Assembly: GCA_026874595.1 (NCBI GenBank)
Contig: CM049316.1
Location: 38,628,195-38,692,194, forward strand
DNA from: Sipunculus nudus
Lineage: Eukaryota > Annelida > Sipuncula > Golfingiida > Sipunculidae
DNA: 64,000 nt
Reading direction: 5' to 3'
Part shown: positions 1 through 10,599 of the stretch, in pieces
How the letters are laid out: each line of letters opens with the position of its first letter
How positions within the stretch are numbered: the first letter of the stretch is position 1
Notes under the pieces: generated by a model
Database searches by the model: none
What the model saw: only the letters and a program-made list of their open reading frames with translations
What the model was told of the DNA's origin: nothing
Position numbers and translations under genes: made by a program

Positions 1-960
1 GAGTACTATTGATTAGATTTTTACAGCATGTAAACGTAAATATTTAATTCATTTATATTATTTACATTAGGACACTAGGAATGCTATTGCCACACAAGTC
101 TTGACTTGGCCTTATAACTTTATTGACATTGCAGGAGAAGTTCTAGCAAGAGAAATATCCACTATAAGTAATGTTTATTATCATGTTGTTTTTCCAGACG
201 TGTTTACTGTGATTCAACAATAACAGGTCACCATTACCCAAGAGCAACCCTACCAACAATGATATGGGGGTTAAATATTTATTACAAATTACTTGCAATA
301 ATAGGGCAAAATATAATATTATGAAAAATACCAACAGTATAATCTGAAAATGTATTAAAATAATATAAAGGAAATGAATGATTAATGTTATAATATTTCA
401 CAATTTGACAGGTATTACGGTGTGTTTATGTACATGTGAGTATGTTTATTCGTGTGTGTGTGCGCAATATATATTAGATTAGTATAGAGGTAATCTACTT
501 GCAGCCTATAAAAATAAGAAATATTGTTTGTTTTATATTAACTATATGTATAAAATCTAAAGCCATGTTCGTTTTGGACAGTTAATGACAGGTACACGGT
601 AAAGTTCCTCTCCCATATTTTGAAAAGTTTTCAATATGCAATGTAAAGAGGACATTTCGGAGGCACCTGTCACAAAATAGACTACTAGCTGTTCTCCTAA
701 ATGTCTTTGTATAACGAAGTGAAAGATGAATGGGTTGGGGTACCCGTGTATGGGGCTATATTACTTATAGTTCCATAAGAAAAGAAAACTGTACTGCCTA
801 TAAATTAAATTGTATGTACCATGTTGATAATCGGATGGTAGAACTGCACATGTATGTTCCTAACTTGGCACATATCTATATTTGAATGATCGTGTTTGTG
901 TTTGGGGAGAGCAGGGGGACTATACTGAGCACGGGCCTAGACTGAGCACAGGACGATATT
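1..960. other. Non-coding, AT-rich; partial dispersed repeat at left edge
   Basis: No supported gene. Bases about 15-60 (AGATTTTTACAGCATGTAAA) closely resemble 44750-44800 inside the AGCTCAGCTGA repeat at 44.2 kb, so the window opens inside another copy of that family. The rest is AT-rich with short open frames that look like chance. Confidence 0.5.
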
Positions 961-1014
961 GAGCACAAGAGGGTTCCATTGTCGCCTGGGACTCCTTTAG
1001 AGTAATCTCCTCTG

Positions 1015-2035
1015 GACCTCCCCTGTCGGAGGATTCAGAGAACTACAAAGTTGGTAAATTGCCGGCAATTTGCGGAATTGCAAGAGGAAGGCCCCTATGT
1101 GTATGACCGTGGGGGGGGGGGGGGGGGGGGGGGGCTCACTGTAGCGGAGGGATCAGGGAACTAGAAAGTTGCAAAATTGCCGTCAATTTGCGGAATTGCT
1201 TGATTTGGACCCCTCTGTATTTGACTGGCGGGGGCTCACCCTACCGGAGCATTCAGAGAACTACAAAGTTGCTAAATTGCTGGCAATTTGCGGAATTGCT
1301 AGATAGGGGCTCCTCAGTGTATGACCGTCGGGGGCTCACCCTACCGGAGCATTCAGAGAACTACAAAGTTCCTAAATTGCTGGCAGTTTGCGGAATCGCA
1401 AGAGGAAGGCCCCTACGTGTGACCGCAGGGGGGGGGGGTGTTCACTCTAGCGGATGAATCATGGAATTATAAAGTTGCTAAATTGCCGGCACTTTGCGGA
1501 ATTGCTTGATGGGGGCCCTGCATTTCAATCTGGGCTGGGGCTCCCCCTATCGGATGATTAAAAGAACTTCAAATTTGCTGAATTGCTGGCAATTTGCGGA
1601 ATTGCTGGATGAGGGCCCTCAGTGTATGACCGTCGGGGGGCTCACCCTACCGGAGGATTCAGAGAACTACAAAGTTGCTTAATTGCCATCAATTTGCGGA
1701 ATTGCCAGATGTAGCCCCCTCAGTGTATGATAACCGGGGCTCACCCTACCGGAGCATTCAGAGAACTACAAAGTTGCTAAATTGCTGGCAATATACGGAA
1801 TTGCTGGATGGAAGCTCCTCAATGTATTACCGTCTGGGGCTCACCCTACCGGAGCATTCAGAGAACTACAAAGTTGCCAAATTGCTGGCAGTTTGCGGAA
1901 TTGCTAGATGGGGGCTCCTCATTGTATGACCGTCTGGGGCTCACCCTACCGGAGGATTCAGAGAACTGCAAAGTTGCTAAACTGCTGGCAATTTGCGGAA
2001 TTGCTAGACGGGGCTTTCATTTCTTTGCAGCCTGA
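1015..2035. repeat. Tandem array of a ~100-bp unit, about ten copies
   Basis: The unit starts near GGAGCATTCAGAGAACTACA and runs through a TTGCTGGCAATTTGCGGAAT block and a GACCG..GGGGCTCACCCTACC block before repeating. Periods of about 100 bp recur at roughly 1235, 1340, 1640, 1745, 1845 and 1950. Copies vary by substitutions and small indels. One spacer has expanded into an uninterrupted G run near 1110-1133. Overlapping short open frames here are products of the repeat and do not look like genes. Confidence 0.9.
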
Positions 2036-2438
2036 GCTCCCTCAACGGGAAGATTAAGACAACTTCCCTGCCGAGTGGCAAAGTTGCTTCCAAAGTTGCT
2101 AAATTGCTATCAATTTGCGCATTAGGATGCAAAATTGCTGGTTAGCTGATTTGATTGCTGGCAGTTTGCAAAAGTTGCTGACAAATTGTGAGACTGCTGG
2201 GAAATTTGACGGACAAAGCTCAACTTTGCGACAGAGGCAAGCTTCAAATGGGAGAGACCAACGGTTACCCACCTATATGCAAGCCCAGGAACTGTTCAAA
2301 AGATTCCGCAGAGGTGGTGACACTGATTTTTCCTATATATGTCATGACATCAACAGAACAGCCTGTTGACAAATGCGACCATCCCACTGGTTGAACAGAG
2401 TTCTTTCATCAGTTCATGTTTTGTTGTTCTTTTATTTC

Positions 2439-2815
2439 AGCTGACTGTAAGTTATCTGAGCTATAGCGATCAAGCTTTGTCCATCGTCCATCCGGCTGTA
2501 AACAGGGCGAGAATCGTACCCGTTTGACCTAACTGAACATCCAGGAAGGTCCAAGGCAAATATCCATAAAAAATTAGTTACTGTGATTTATATTCTGCCG
2601 GCTATAGATAAAAAACATGATTTGTGCACCCTGAATGTCAGGTGGGCACATAAACTATCTTATAGGCCCAATATCTTCTAACGCAATATCCAAGGAGCTT
2701 CTGAAAAAAAAATCTCCAAGCAAATCTAAAATCAGGTCATGGGAACCTATGTTATGCGAGCTACTGGCTAAAATCATGACTTAGAGCAGTCAGGCAAGGC
2801 ACAGTTTGTATCCAT
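2439..2815. repeat. AGCTGACT-ended dispersed repeat, left part
   Basis: Begins with AGCTGACTGTAAGTTATCTG, nearly the same start as the element at 44211. It continues into diverged segments sharing 'ATCTTCTAAC', 'TCCAAGGAGCTTCTG' and 'AATCAGGTCATGG' with the DNA after the solo LTR, so the LTR at 2816-3643 landed inside it. Confidence 0.6.
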
Positions 2816-3643
2816 TGTTACAGGTGCCCCTTTTATTGTGTGCAGCAGTCTTACATGTGTCTGTTTTATTGTGCGCAGGGGTGTTCCATGTGTTGTTGAC
2901 ATTTGGTTCGTGTGGCAAGCAAAGCTCATGCTGTAGCGGCCTCGCCTGGCCGGTAGTTGCAGGCTCGGTTTAATCCGTACTGGTTGAACTCTCGCGGGGT
3001 GTTAACAGCTCGCTGTAGTGCTAGTCTCGAATGTTCATGTATGTGCACGTGTATTGCTATTTTGGATTTTTCGTGAAATAGAATATTCTAGAGTTTTCGG
3101 ATGAAAGGTTATAAAAAGGGGCTGTGTTTTAGAGCCAGGAGAGAGGAGAGAGAAATATTCCAGCGGGCACGGGAGAGTGTTAGTCAGTTGTGGGACCTAT
3201 CCGATAATTCCAGTAATTTCAGGGATTCTACTAACTCTATACAATTTAGTGCTGCCTGTCTTCAGTTTACTTTTGTGATTACTACAAGAGCTTTACTTTG
3301 AACTATTTAAACTGTTTACATAGATTATTGATTTTAAAGGACTTGTCGCTGTGACAGTGGTGGTCTCCAGGTACTGTACACTTATTTATTACACTGTGAA
3401 ATTGTATTGATTTGCTGTTGTACTGTTGTTATACTGTGTAATTGTATTGATTTAGTGTATTGAAACGTTAGGATTGTTTTTAGAATAAATTATAATTATT
3501 TGATAAAAAAAAATTGACTTCTTTATTCATTCCCCTAGACTTTTCACGCTGCCTAGTGTTACAGAACCTGATTTTTTTTATCTCCATGACAAAATTTATG
3601 CTCGTCACGAATATGTGGTCTGTTTATTTTAGGTTCCGTAACA
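2816..3643 (+). mobile_element. Solo LTR related to the Gmr1-like element, CCAT duplication
   Basis: Starts TGTTACAGGTG and ends GGTTCCGTAACA, the same termini as the LTR at 47205-47958, and shares blocks near its 3' end such as ATTGTATTGATTTAGTGTAT and GACTTCTTTATTCATTC. CCAT lies directly on both sides (2812-2815 and 3644-3647), as expected for a target-site duplication. No internal retroelement sequence follows, so this is a solo LTR left by LTR-LTR recombination. A TATAAAAAGG promoter-like box lies at about 3110. The length (828 bp) differs from the 754 bp LTR at 47 kb, so it is an older or different subfamily. Confidence 0.85.
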
Positions 3644-4815
3644 CCATTGGCCCCAGCATCTTCTAACATAACATTCAGACATGTCCTAAGCATATCTCCT
3701 TGGAAAGCTGAAATCAGGTCATGGTGATATCTATTCTGCAAGCTTAGGAGCATAAACATGAGTTTGTACAACTAGACGATCAGACTGGGTACAAATGGCA
3801 TCCGTTAGCCCTGGAATATTTGAACCAAACCTCCAAGGATGTTCTGGGCAAATCTTTCTTGAAACCTGAAATTAAGTTCTTAAAACATTCTAACGTTGTA
3901 TCCAGAGGGGTCCTTGGAAAGTCTTTTTTTTTCTTTTTAAAAGCCTGAAATTAGGTCACCGTGAGCTAAAGGAAAAACACAATTTTAACAATGTGAAAGT
4001 CAGATTGGTACAAATCATAACATTTGGACCGAGAATCATCTGACTTAAAATTCTAGGGGGTTGTACCTAAATCTTCTGCAACACCTGAAACTGGGTCATG
4101 ATGATCTATATTCTGTGAGTTACAAGCAGCATTCCTAATACCCAGAAAGTAAGGCAAGACTGTTTGATCTAAAAATGGCTAAGCTAAAGTAAAGGGAGGT
4201 CACTGCAATGTCTCCTTGGACATATGAAAAAAGGTCAGTAGGACCTATATTCTGCAAGATTTGTGAAAGAAGATGATTTGAGCACACTATAAGTTGTAGC
4301 AATTATCAAAGAAAGTTTTATATTGGAAGCCATATTAAATAACACCATAACCAGAAATATTAGTCTTGAAAATAGTTTGAGTAGACTCCCCGCATTGAAA
4401 AAAATAGGCAAAGAAACCAAACTCAATCCCCTTACTCAATTCCTTGTTTGTCAAACATGAGTGACCATATTGGCAGCAATATTGAATATCACCATAACTA
4501 AATATGGTAATGTCTTATACATGTATATTGTTTCAATAGATTCTTTGACCATGAAAACATAGGCATAATTATCGCAAAAACATCTCACCTTAATTCATTG
4601 GCTTGTCATGCCGATTCAATAGTATGGCGACCATATTGCCAGCCATATTTAATATCACCATAGTAAAATACGGAATTGTCTTGGAAATGGTTTCAATTGA
4701 TCATTGACCTGAAAACTTTGGCAAAGACACCAAAATTAATCCCTCACCTAAATTACTTTTCGAGTTATACATGATTCATTGGTTCGCCTGCCGCCTTGGA
4801 CGCCATCTTGAATTT
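3644..4815. repeat. Diverged tandem/dispersed repeat, right part of the split copy
   Basis: Several degraded units of very roughly 170-200 bp share 'GGTCATG(A/G)TGATCTATATTCTG', 'GACCATATTGGCAGC' and 'AATATCACCATAAC'. It continues the repeat that the solo LTR interrupts. Similar 'gccatattg / gccatcttg' text recurs near 17010 and 26750. No coding evidence. Confidence 0.6.
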
Positions 4816-5730
4816 CACTGTTTCTGCCCGCAATCAAGGATGTCTGCCAAAGATTTTTTTTTTAAATACCCTAAGGGTATCTTACCTGGATCATAAGTCA
4901 AAATTAGGGGACATATGATCGCTAACAGGAAACCATTCAGTCCCCGGACTAAGATACAGAATGCTACCCTCGACAACCAGATTAACAGACTGAAGCAATA
5001 ATGTGACAGGCTGCGCTGCCTAGGTGTTGTCATCGAGTACCGTCAGTATTTTTTTATATGTTGGACCAAAATTTCCAACGTGTCATCACCTGTGTCGGCA
5101 GGCAATCAATGTATGGAACCAGGTATTATTACAAGAGTTATATCCTATCTGTCATAAAAAGTTACGTGCTTTATTGAAAGATTAGGTATTTTCTCATAAC
5201 AGTTATTGAACAAAATCGATATCTGCAGCGTCTTATCAAATACATTAGTGGTCCGAAAATGTATTCTTTAATGCATATTAGAAGGCCATTGGTAAATAAA
5301 ATTAATAAATTAATAATTAATTAATTATGCAATTAATAAGGGTCCCTTTTGCAAAATTCAAGGTGAATACGGAGGCAAAGTGAAATGACAATAAGCTGTC
5401 GTACATAATATATTTATCAATACAGGCCTATAGAGTGATCAGTCTTACATGTTTTATAACCATAGGTCAAACTGATCAATATTTATTATTACAGTCACGC
5501 AAACAAACACGTACAGCTTATCGGGGTTTTTCATTTCGTCAGACATGATATACACGGGTTATTTGATTCCGCGGTTTTGAAAACATCCAATCACACGTGC
5601 AGAACCATGCAGGTGCTTTCTTGGCGCGTGTGGACCGCTTCGGAAATTGACATGGTAACGTCACATTAAACGTCGAGGAGATACATCAAAGACAATCGAA
5701 GTATTTAAGTGATAATCTGAGGCTTTTAAT
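4816..5730. other. Non-coding stretch, possible LTR of the 5.7 kb Ty3-like remnant
   Basis: No gene seen. On the minus strand this stretch lies downstream of the integrase C-terminal remnant that ends at 5730, so it could hold 3' UTR or LTR sequence of that element. No second LTR copy was found to prove it. Confidence 0.3.
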
Positions 5731-6388
5731 TATGTGTGATCTCCCGGATCATTGTCAGAATCACGCTGCTCAGCAGGTACAGTGGAATGCGTCCCATTAT
5801 ACGCATACAATTCAGATTCGGGATCGGAATCTGACAATTGGGAAACGGTGGTATTTATAACATTTTTGCTGGCCCTTGTGATTCTAGTAAGTATTCTCTG
5901 AGTGGTTTCACTTCGACTCTCATTTGACAATTCAGGTCTTAATTCAGCACCAGCTGTATGTGATTTCTGTGTATTACTCCAGCAGATCCATTTGAATTTT
6001 CTTTCTTTACAAAGTACACTGGTATATCAGGATTTTTCTGATCCACCACCACATATATATATCCGATTCCCACTTGTCAGCGATTTTCACATTTCCTTTC
6101 ACATGGAGATTTCTAACTAAAACTGAAAATGCGTTATAAGCTGCGTGCTGATTGTTCTTTTTATCAGCCACTTGATTTAAAGCAGTCTTGTGAGCCTGTT
6201 CTAATTCATCCTTTAAGTCGGAAGTGAATACAGTGTTAGTGTCATGGGGGTTTGATTTGCATTTAGTACTAATTCTACTGGCAGTCTTGGCTGTCTACCA
6301 AACATTAGAAAGTACGGAGAATACCCAGTGTTTTCATGCTTTGTACAATTGCGCTTTCCAATCACTTTTTTGTGACGGATTGATGGTA
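5730..6388 (-). pseudogene. Ty3/Gypsy-type integrase C-terminal region, decayed
   Basis: Read on the minus strand, 6388 down to 5730 carries the C-terminal part of a Ty3-type integrase polyprotein with several stops and frameshifts. Recognisable blocks are a Tyr/Cys-rich helix-turn block followed by ELEQAHKTALNQVADKKN, then NLHVKGNVKIADKWESDIY, then a tail rich in Ser/Asp ending in PGDHT and a stop near 5730. The domain normally helps place the element in chromatin. Bases 6059-6388 form the left arm of a long inverted repeat with 6666-6995. Confidence 0.75.
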
Positions 6389-6494
6389 CCAAGCATGTTA
6401 AAGCATGTTAAGTAGAACTTGGTTTATGCGCTAACAGGCGCCATTACCTATTGGTGAGTATACTGAGGTGCGTGATATCTGCATTTCAGAAATA

Positions 6495-6660
6495 TTACAT
6501 AGCTCTCTTATAATTGTTTTCAAAGGACCTACCTTGATCGCTATGGAGACGCTGGGGAAAGCCATAGTGAACACAGAAATTATTGAACAGAGCTAATGCT
6601 GTGGTTCTTACGGAATGATTTTTGGTAGGAACGGCCAAGAATAGCGAATAGTGCATATAT
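6495..6660 (-). pseudogene. Ty3-type integrase catalytic core fragment
   Basis: The minus-strand translation contains [20 protein letters not shown] followed by HYGFPQRLHSDQGRSFEN. This is the SDQG block around the second catalytic Asp of the DDE integrase core. Only this fragment is left; it runs into inverted-repeat sequence on the high-coordinate side. Confidence 0.8.
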
Positions 6661-6665
6661 ATATA

Positions 6666-6995
6666 TACCATCAATCCGTCACAAAAAAGTGATTGGAAAG
6701 CACAATTGTACAAAGCATGAAAACACTGGGTATTCTCCGTACTTTCTAATGTTTGGTAGACAGCCAAGACTGCCAGTAGAATTAGTACTAAATGCAAATC
6801 AAACCCCCATGACACTTACACTGTATTCACTTCCGACTTAAAGGATGAATTAGAACAGGCTCACAAGACTGCTTTAAATCAAGTGGCTGATAAAAAGAAC
6901 AAGCAGCACGCAGCTTATAACGCATTTTCAATTTTAGTTAGAAATCTCCATGTGAAAGGAAATGTGAAAATCGCTGATAAGTGGGAATCGGATAT
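6666..6995 (+). pseudogene. Second, inverted copy of the integrase C-terminal block
   Basis: Plus-strand frames read [20 protein letters not shown] and then, after a stop, KDELEQAHKTALNQVADKKN and NLHVKGNVKIADKWESDI. This is the same domain as at 6059-6388 on the other strand. Confidence 0.8.
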
Positions 6996-6998
6996 AAT

Positions 6999-7001
<3 letters not shown>

Positions 7002-7048
<47 letters not shown>
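7002..7048. repeat. (TA)n microsatellite
   Basis: Pure TA run directly after the right arm of the integrase inverted repeat. Confidence 0.95.
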
Positions 7049-7049
<1 letters not shown>

Positions 7050-7538
7050 GAGCTTCACTGCACGTACCTCCGACCGATTCGTAATTAAAAGCAGAATTCA
7101 TTAGGGATCGTCCCTTTTTCTAGTTTTCTATTTATTCTCACTGCTGCTGTCATACGCTTCCAAAGATTCGGAAGAAGAGATTAAAATGCATGAGGTAAGC
7201 ATCTAACCAAGTATTTTTCTTTATCCAGCTTGGGACATTTAGTATTTTTACCACTCGGATTGTCAGCAGTGGTTTTACTGCTGTTTTTATCTGTTGTCTT
7301 TGAGTTTCTCGGGCATTGTGTATGCCAGTTACAAGGTTTTTTCCTCAATGCTGATACAGTATTGCTTATTTGTATTCTTAGTCGTTGTATTTTCTCTGAA
7401 GCATGTTTAACTACTGTCTTAATATTTCGAAACTGCTGCCCCCAAATACTGTGCCCCTCTCCTCACGGGCACCTCCCTATTAAGGCACCTCTCTTTTGCG
7501 AGCAAGATGTCCGGTCCCGTCAATGTCCTTACTTAGGA

Positions 7539-7583
<45 letters not shown>

Positions 7584-8636
7584 CAATATGTAATTTTTTA
7601 GTTCTATTTGTGATTGAAGGAAATAATGTTAGCATGATTGTGTTATTACAATCTTTTTAATTTTCTATTTCTGATTTTCATTATACCATCTTGACAGGTT
7701 AAGTAATTTTAAAACTCTGCAAGCTGATAGTAATAAGCTTTTTTTCAATTTTCATAAACAATTGGATAAGCAGTCGCCTTTGACACTCGAATGAGACTGC
7801 CAGCGTGCTTACATTAACATTTGTTCCGGAGCTTTGGGATTTAAGTTGACCATGACTTCATTTTGTGTTTTCAAGGAGGCTTACAGAAGCCTCTGAAACT
7901 GAAGTCGGGAATTTCTTTTTTCTTGTGATATCTGTCGTAAGCTTAGACAAAGGACGAATCACGGACAAAAGGGTGATCGATTTAGGTTAAATGACTTTCA
8001 GTCAGATGAGTTATAAATTTGAAGAAGCATAGAACATGTTTAGTAATATAAATAGTTTTATGGCGCATGTGGGTAAGCCAGAAAGAAACCAGGAAGCTAT
8101 GTACAGACGCGATTAATGATAAAAGTCCGGGCATGATATAAACTGATAAAAAGATTAGGACACCGTGAGTACAGGCCCCATTTGACAACTGTACTGGGGC
8201 AATTAGTACAAGGTCGTGCTCTCGGATTTCTAATAATAGGTATAGTCTGATCGGACCGGATATGTCATGGAAGACAACAAACAGCGAAATATATCAGTAA
8301 CACTTTACATTAGATTTATCTCATGCGCATTTCGAGTCCCGGAGTTAATAGGAATTTTAAAATGCAAGAAAAATAACATATATCTCTGAATGGATTTTTG
8401 AATATGGAGGATTATGAAAAATCTTGGTAAGCTGCTGAATTGTCTGAATGGTGTGAGTGTGAGTTATTGTGTGATGCAAAGATTGCTGATAGCTTTGCTG
8501 GTGTTTAAACATTCTCTGACACTCCTGGATCTGAACGAGTCATGACAACATTAATATTGTTCAATGTTGAAGCAGTCAGTATATAAAAAAAACAAATGAT
8601 TGTACAAAATATAAATAAGCTGTTAGAAAGTTTACC
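7049..8636. other. Intergenic; (TA)n at 7540-7581
   Basis: No supported gene. An open frame at 7230-7601 is hydrophobic by composition only and ends in translated TA repeat. The minus strand of 7200-7520 reads as a charged Lys/Thr/Asn-rich sequence with stops, possibly decayed retroelement gag, but this is not firm. The last few hundred bases lead into the receptor gene start at 8637; a (TA)TAAAAAAAAC tract lies about 55 bp upstream of the ATG. Confidence 0.4.
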
Positions 8637-9581
8637 ATGGCAGGAAGATTCAGATTACTGAAGTATACTTTAAGTGTCCTGTGCCTTCAATTTACAATTT
8701 CTGCCACTGAACGAATCATCGGGACGGTTGATACAAAGGACGGTTGGTCAGGGCCTGTTTCGAACATAACTGGAACAGATATAAATTTTCAGTTGGGAGT
8801 TGATGCAGTAAACATTTCGTTGGGAAGGCTTCACGAATGTAAAACAGGTACACTTAAGATCCATTTTTTAATCTTCGAAGCACAACAACCAGTCCCTCCT
8901 ATAACATGCAGTGAACTTTACCAACCTGCAAACATTAAACATGTCATCGGACGGACATACTTTCCGATGCCTTGCTCTCAAACAGATGAAAGCATTTGTA
9001 GTTGCACTGCACATTTGGTTGCGCCATATTTTAAAAAGCGATCTGACATATATATTGGATTTGTTGATTGTGCCATTGGGATGCCTCTTGAGTTGAAATA
9101 CGATATGAAATTATTGTCCCTTAAATATAAATGTTCTGTTCCCCCTCTTGCTTTTCCATGTACAAATAAAGGCGTTATGGGAAAGTACTTGAAAGATAAT
9201 TCCACTTTTGAGGAAAAGATAACATTTCTATCTGAAGCGGATGTGAAAATTATTGTACGTACAGCCGGAAGAATAACATGTTATCAGCATATCGCAGAAA
9301 TCGTATGTCGAGTCAAATACCCAAACTGTCCGGTTGATAATACAACTGTTATTTGTAGAGAGGCATGTGAAGACGTATGCCAAGCATGCCATGCACTATT
9401 GACGACAATTCGGGGTATGCCCTTTGCTGATGGGTTGTGTCCGTTGTTACCGTCACTCCGAAACACCAGTGAATGTTGGTACAAAGCGCCTGACTGCGGG
9501 AAACCGCCAAATGTGAAGCATGCGTACACAGAAATTGTTCGCTACGGAAAGATGGAAAGGGACCGCTCCAAAGTGCATTAA
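8637..9581 (+). CDS. Receptor ectodomain: signal peptide, Cys-rich, Frizzled-like, partial Sushi
   Basis: Extracellular half of an intronless membrane receptor. The ATG sits in a good context (TTTACCATGG). Residues 1-24 form a signal peptide with core TLSVLCLQFTISA. Residues 68-180 form a Cys-rich region with no domain I recognise. Residues about 214-280 match the Frizzled cysteine-rich pattern, with spaced Cys in IVCRVKYPNCP, VICREACEDVCQAC and GLCPLLP. A Sushi (CCP) domain starts at residue 287 (DCGKPPNVKHAY) and reaches the usual Y-G. The frame then runs into unrelated residues (MERDRSKVH) and stops. The end of the Sushi domain, the TM helix and the TIR domain continue in the +1 frame from 9520, so the middle of the Sushi domain is lost with a frame change. 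It is either a recently disabled gene or an assembly deletion. The domain calls are by eye. Confidence 0.75.
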   Translation: MAGRFRLLKYTLSVLCLQFTISATERIIGTVDTKDGWSGPVSNITGTDINFQLGVDAVNISLGRLHECKTGTLKIHFLIFEAQQPVPPITCSELYQPANIKHVIGRTYFPMPCSQTDESICSCTAHLVAPYFKKRSDIYIGFVDCAIGMPLELKYDMKLLSLKYKCSVPPLAFPCTNKGVMGKYLKDNSTFEEKITFLSEADVKIIVRTAGRITCYQHIAEIVCRVKYPNCPVDNTTVICREACEDVCQACHALLTTIRGMPFADGLCPLLPSLRNTSECWYKAPDCGKPPNVKHAYTEIVRYGKMERDRSKVH

Positions 9582-10275
9582 GAGGGAAAAGCTGCCCTTG
9601 ACTGCAATAATTGTGTCCTCTGTGGCCGCAGCCATCTTCAATCTCTCGGTTGCACTGGTTGTATATTTCCGTAAAGAACTGGTGGCAATTACGTATGTTA
9701 AATTCGGGTGCACTATTGGACGACGCTTTGAGAAGCGCAGACGTTATGCTGCATACATCGTTTCAGAAGGGGATGACGCTGATGAGTTTGTGATCGAACG
9801 TTTGCTGCCAGCTCTAGAAGATGACCATGGCTTATCGGTGCTTGCGAATGTAAGGGATGGATTTTTGGGAGCATCCTTGCAGGAAGACTGCTTTATTGCA
9901 ATGAAGGAATGTTTCCGCGCAGTGTTTGTGATCAACCAACCGTTTCTGGCGTCACCATCACTCCAACAATTGTTTCAGCAGGTTGAGGAATATGAGGAAG
10001 CTATCCCAGGATTCCGCGTCATCGTACTCCTTGACAAGTCTTGTAGGAGACAGAAAACAACAAACAAGTCTCTACAGGCCTACCTGAAGGCAGGTGTCTA
10101 TCTGACTCCAGACAGACCCTGTTTCATTGAGAAACTGTTGTACCACCTACCGACCTACATAAAAGAAGAGAAAGATGATGCTGGGGTCGATAATCAGAGA
10201 CAGAAGACGAGCAAAGATATCTCCGTTGCCACAAAACCTGACAAAAACACCCCATTACTGAAGGAATCATGTTGA
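9520..10275 (+). CDS. Receptor 3' part: Sushi end, TM helix and cytoplasmic TIR domain
   Basis: Continues the 8637 gene in another frame; the ATG at 9520 is probably not a true start. It begins with the tail of the Sushi domain (RWKGTAPKC, the W-x-G-x-x-P-x-C ending), a TM helix at residues 25-50 (LPLTAIIVSSVAAAIFNLSV onward), a basic stop-transfer, and a TIR domain at about 75-217. Box 1 is RRYAAYIVSEGDDADEFV, box 2 is VRDGFLGASL (RDxxPG-like, with Leu for Pro), and a box 3-like FIEKLLYHLP follows. TIR domains signal through TIR-adaptor contacts in Toll and IL-1 receptor pathways; catalytic NADase activity cannot be judged here. No other lesion occurs over 250 codons. A FZ-like/Sushi/TIR order differs from the LRR ectodomain of Toll receptors and the Ig ectodomain of IL-1 receptors. 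Confidence 0.8.
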   Translation: MRTQKLFATERWKGTAPKCIKREKLPLTAIIVSSVAAAIFNLSVALVVYFRKELVAITYVKFGCTIGRRFEKRRRYAAYIVSEGDDADEFVIERLLPALEDDHGLSVLANVRDGFLGASLQEDCFIAMKECFRAVFVINQPFLASPSLQQLFQQVEEYEEAIPGFRVIVLLDKSCRRQKTTNKSLQAYLKAGVYLTPDRPCFIEKLLYHLPTYIKEEKDDAGVDNQRQKTSKDISVATKPDKNTPLLKESC

Positions 10276-10590
10276 TTTGATACATGATGTTATTTATGCT
10301 CCTGTTTGATATGGATACATTCTGACGTTCAACATTGATGCCGTATACTAACAACTTAATACAAAGTATGCTTCTTCGTGTAAAGTACGAATATTCAAAA
10401 TATGTTACATATAAATACACGCTGGTTTTCTTTTATACATATTTCATTTGCATGGTTAAACATTGTAGTCTCGACTGTAACACGCACTTTATTAGATATT
10501 CTTTGTATATCCAGTTTAGTATAATGCGATGTTTGTATAAGCATAATCTTTTTGGTTCAAACATACAGATATATCCAAGACTGTAGGTAT
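10276..10590 (+). other. Probable 3' UTR of the TIR receptor gene
   Basis: AT-rich non-coding sequence directly after the TGA of the TIR frame. No clear polyadenylation hexamer close to the stop; an AATAAA lies at about 10751, after the duplicated Sushi segment. Confidence 0.4.
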
Positions 10591-10599
10591 GACATGGAA

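Larger units (their letters stand above)
6059..6995. repeat. Long near-perfect inverted repeat, 330-bp arms
   Basis: Arms 6059-6388 and 6666-6995 are reverse complements with only a few mismatches, separated by about 277 bp. Both arms encode the same stretch of Ty3-type integrase, so the element is duplicated head to head. The spacer, read on the minus strand, holds a more upstream integrase block (LHSDQGRSFENNYK), so the left arm plus spacer is colinear on the minus strand and the right arm is the inverted extra copy. A (TA)n tract follows the right arm. Confidence 0.9.

Noticed and set aside
1188-2035. Several small similar ORFs (GSPYRSIQRTTKLLNCWQF-like)
   Set aside because: Products of the 100-bp tandem array; frames shift between units.
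7230-7601. Hydrophobic 123-codon ORF
   Set aside because: Ends in translated TA repeat, AT-rich composition, no signal peptide context or homology.
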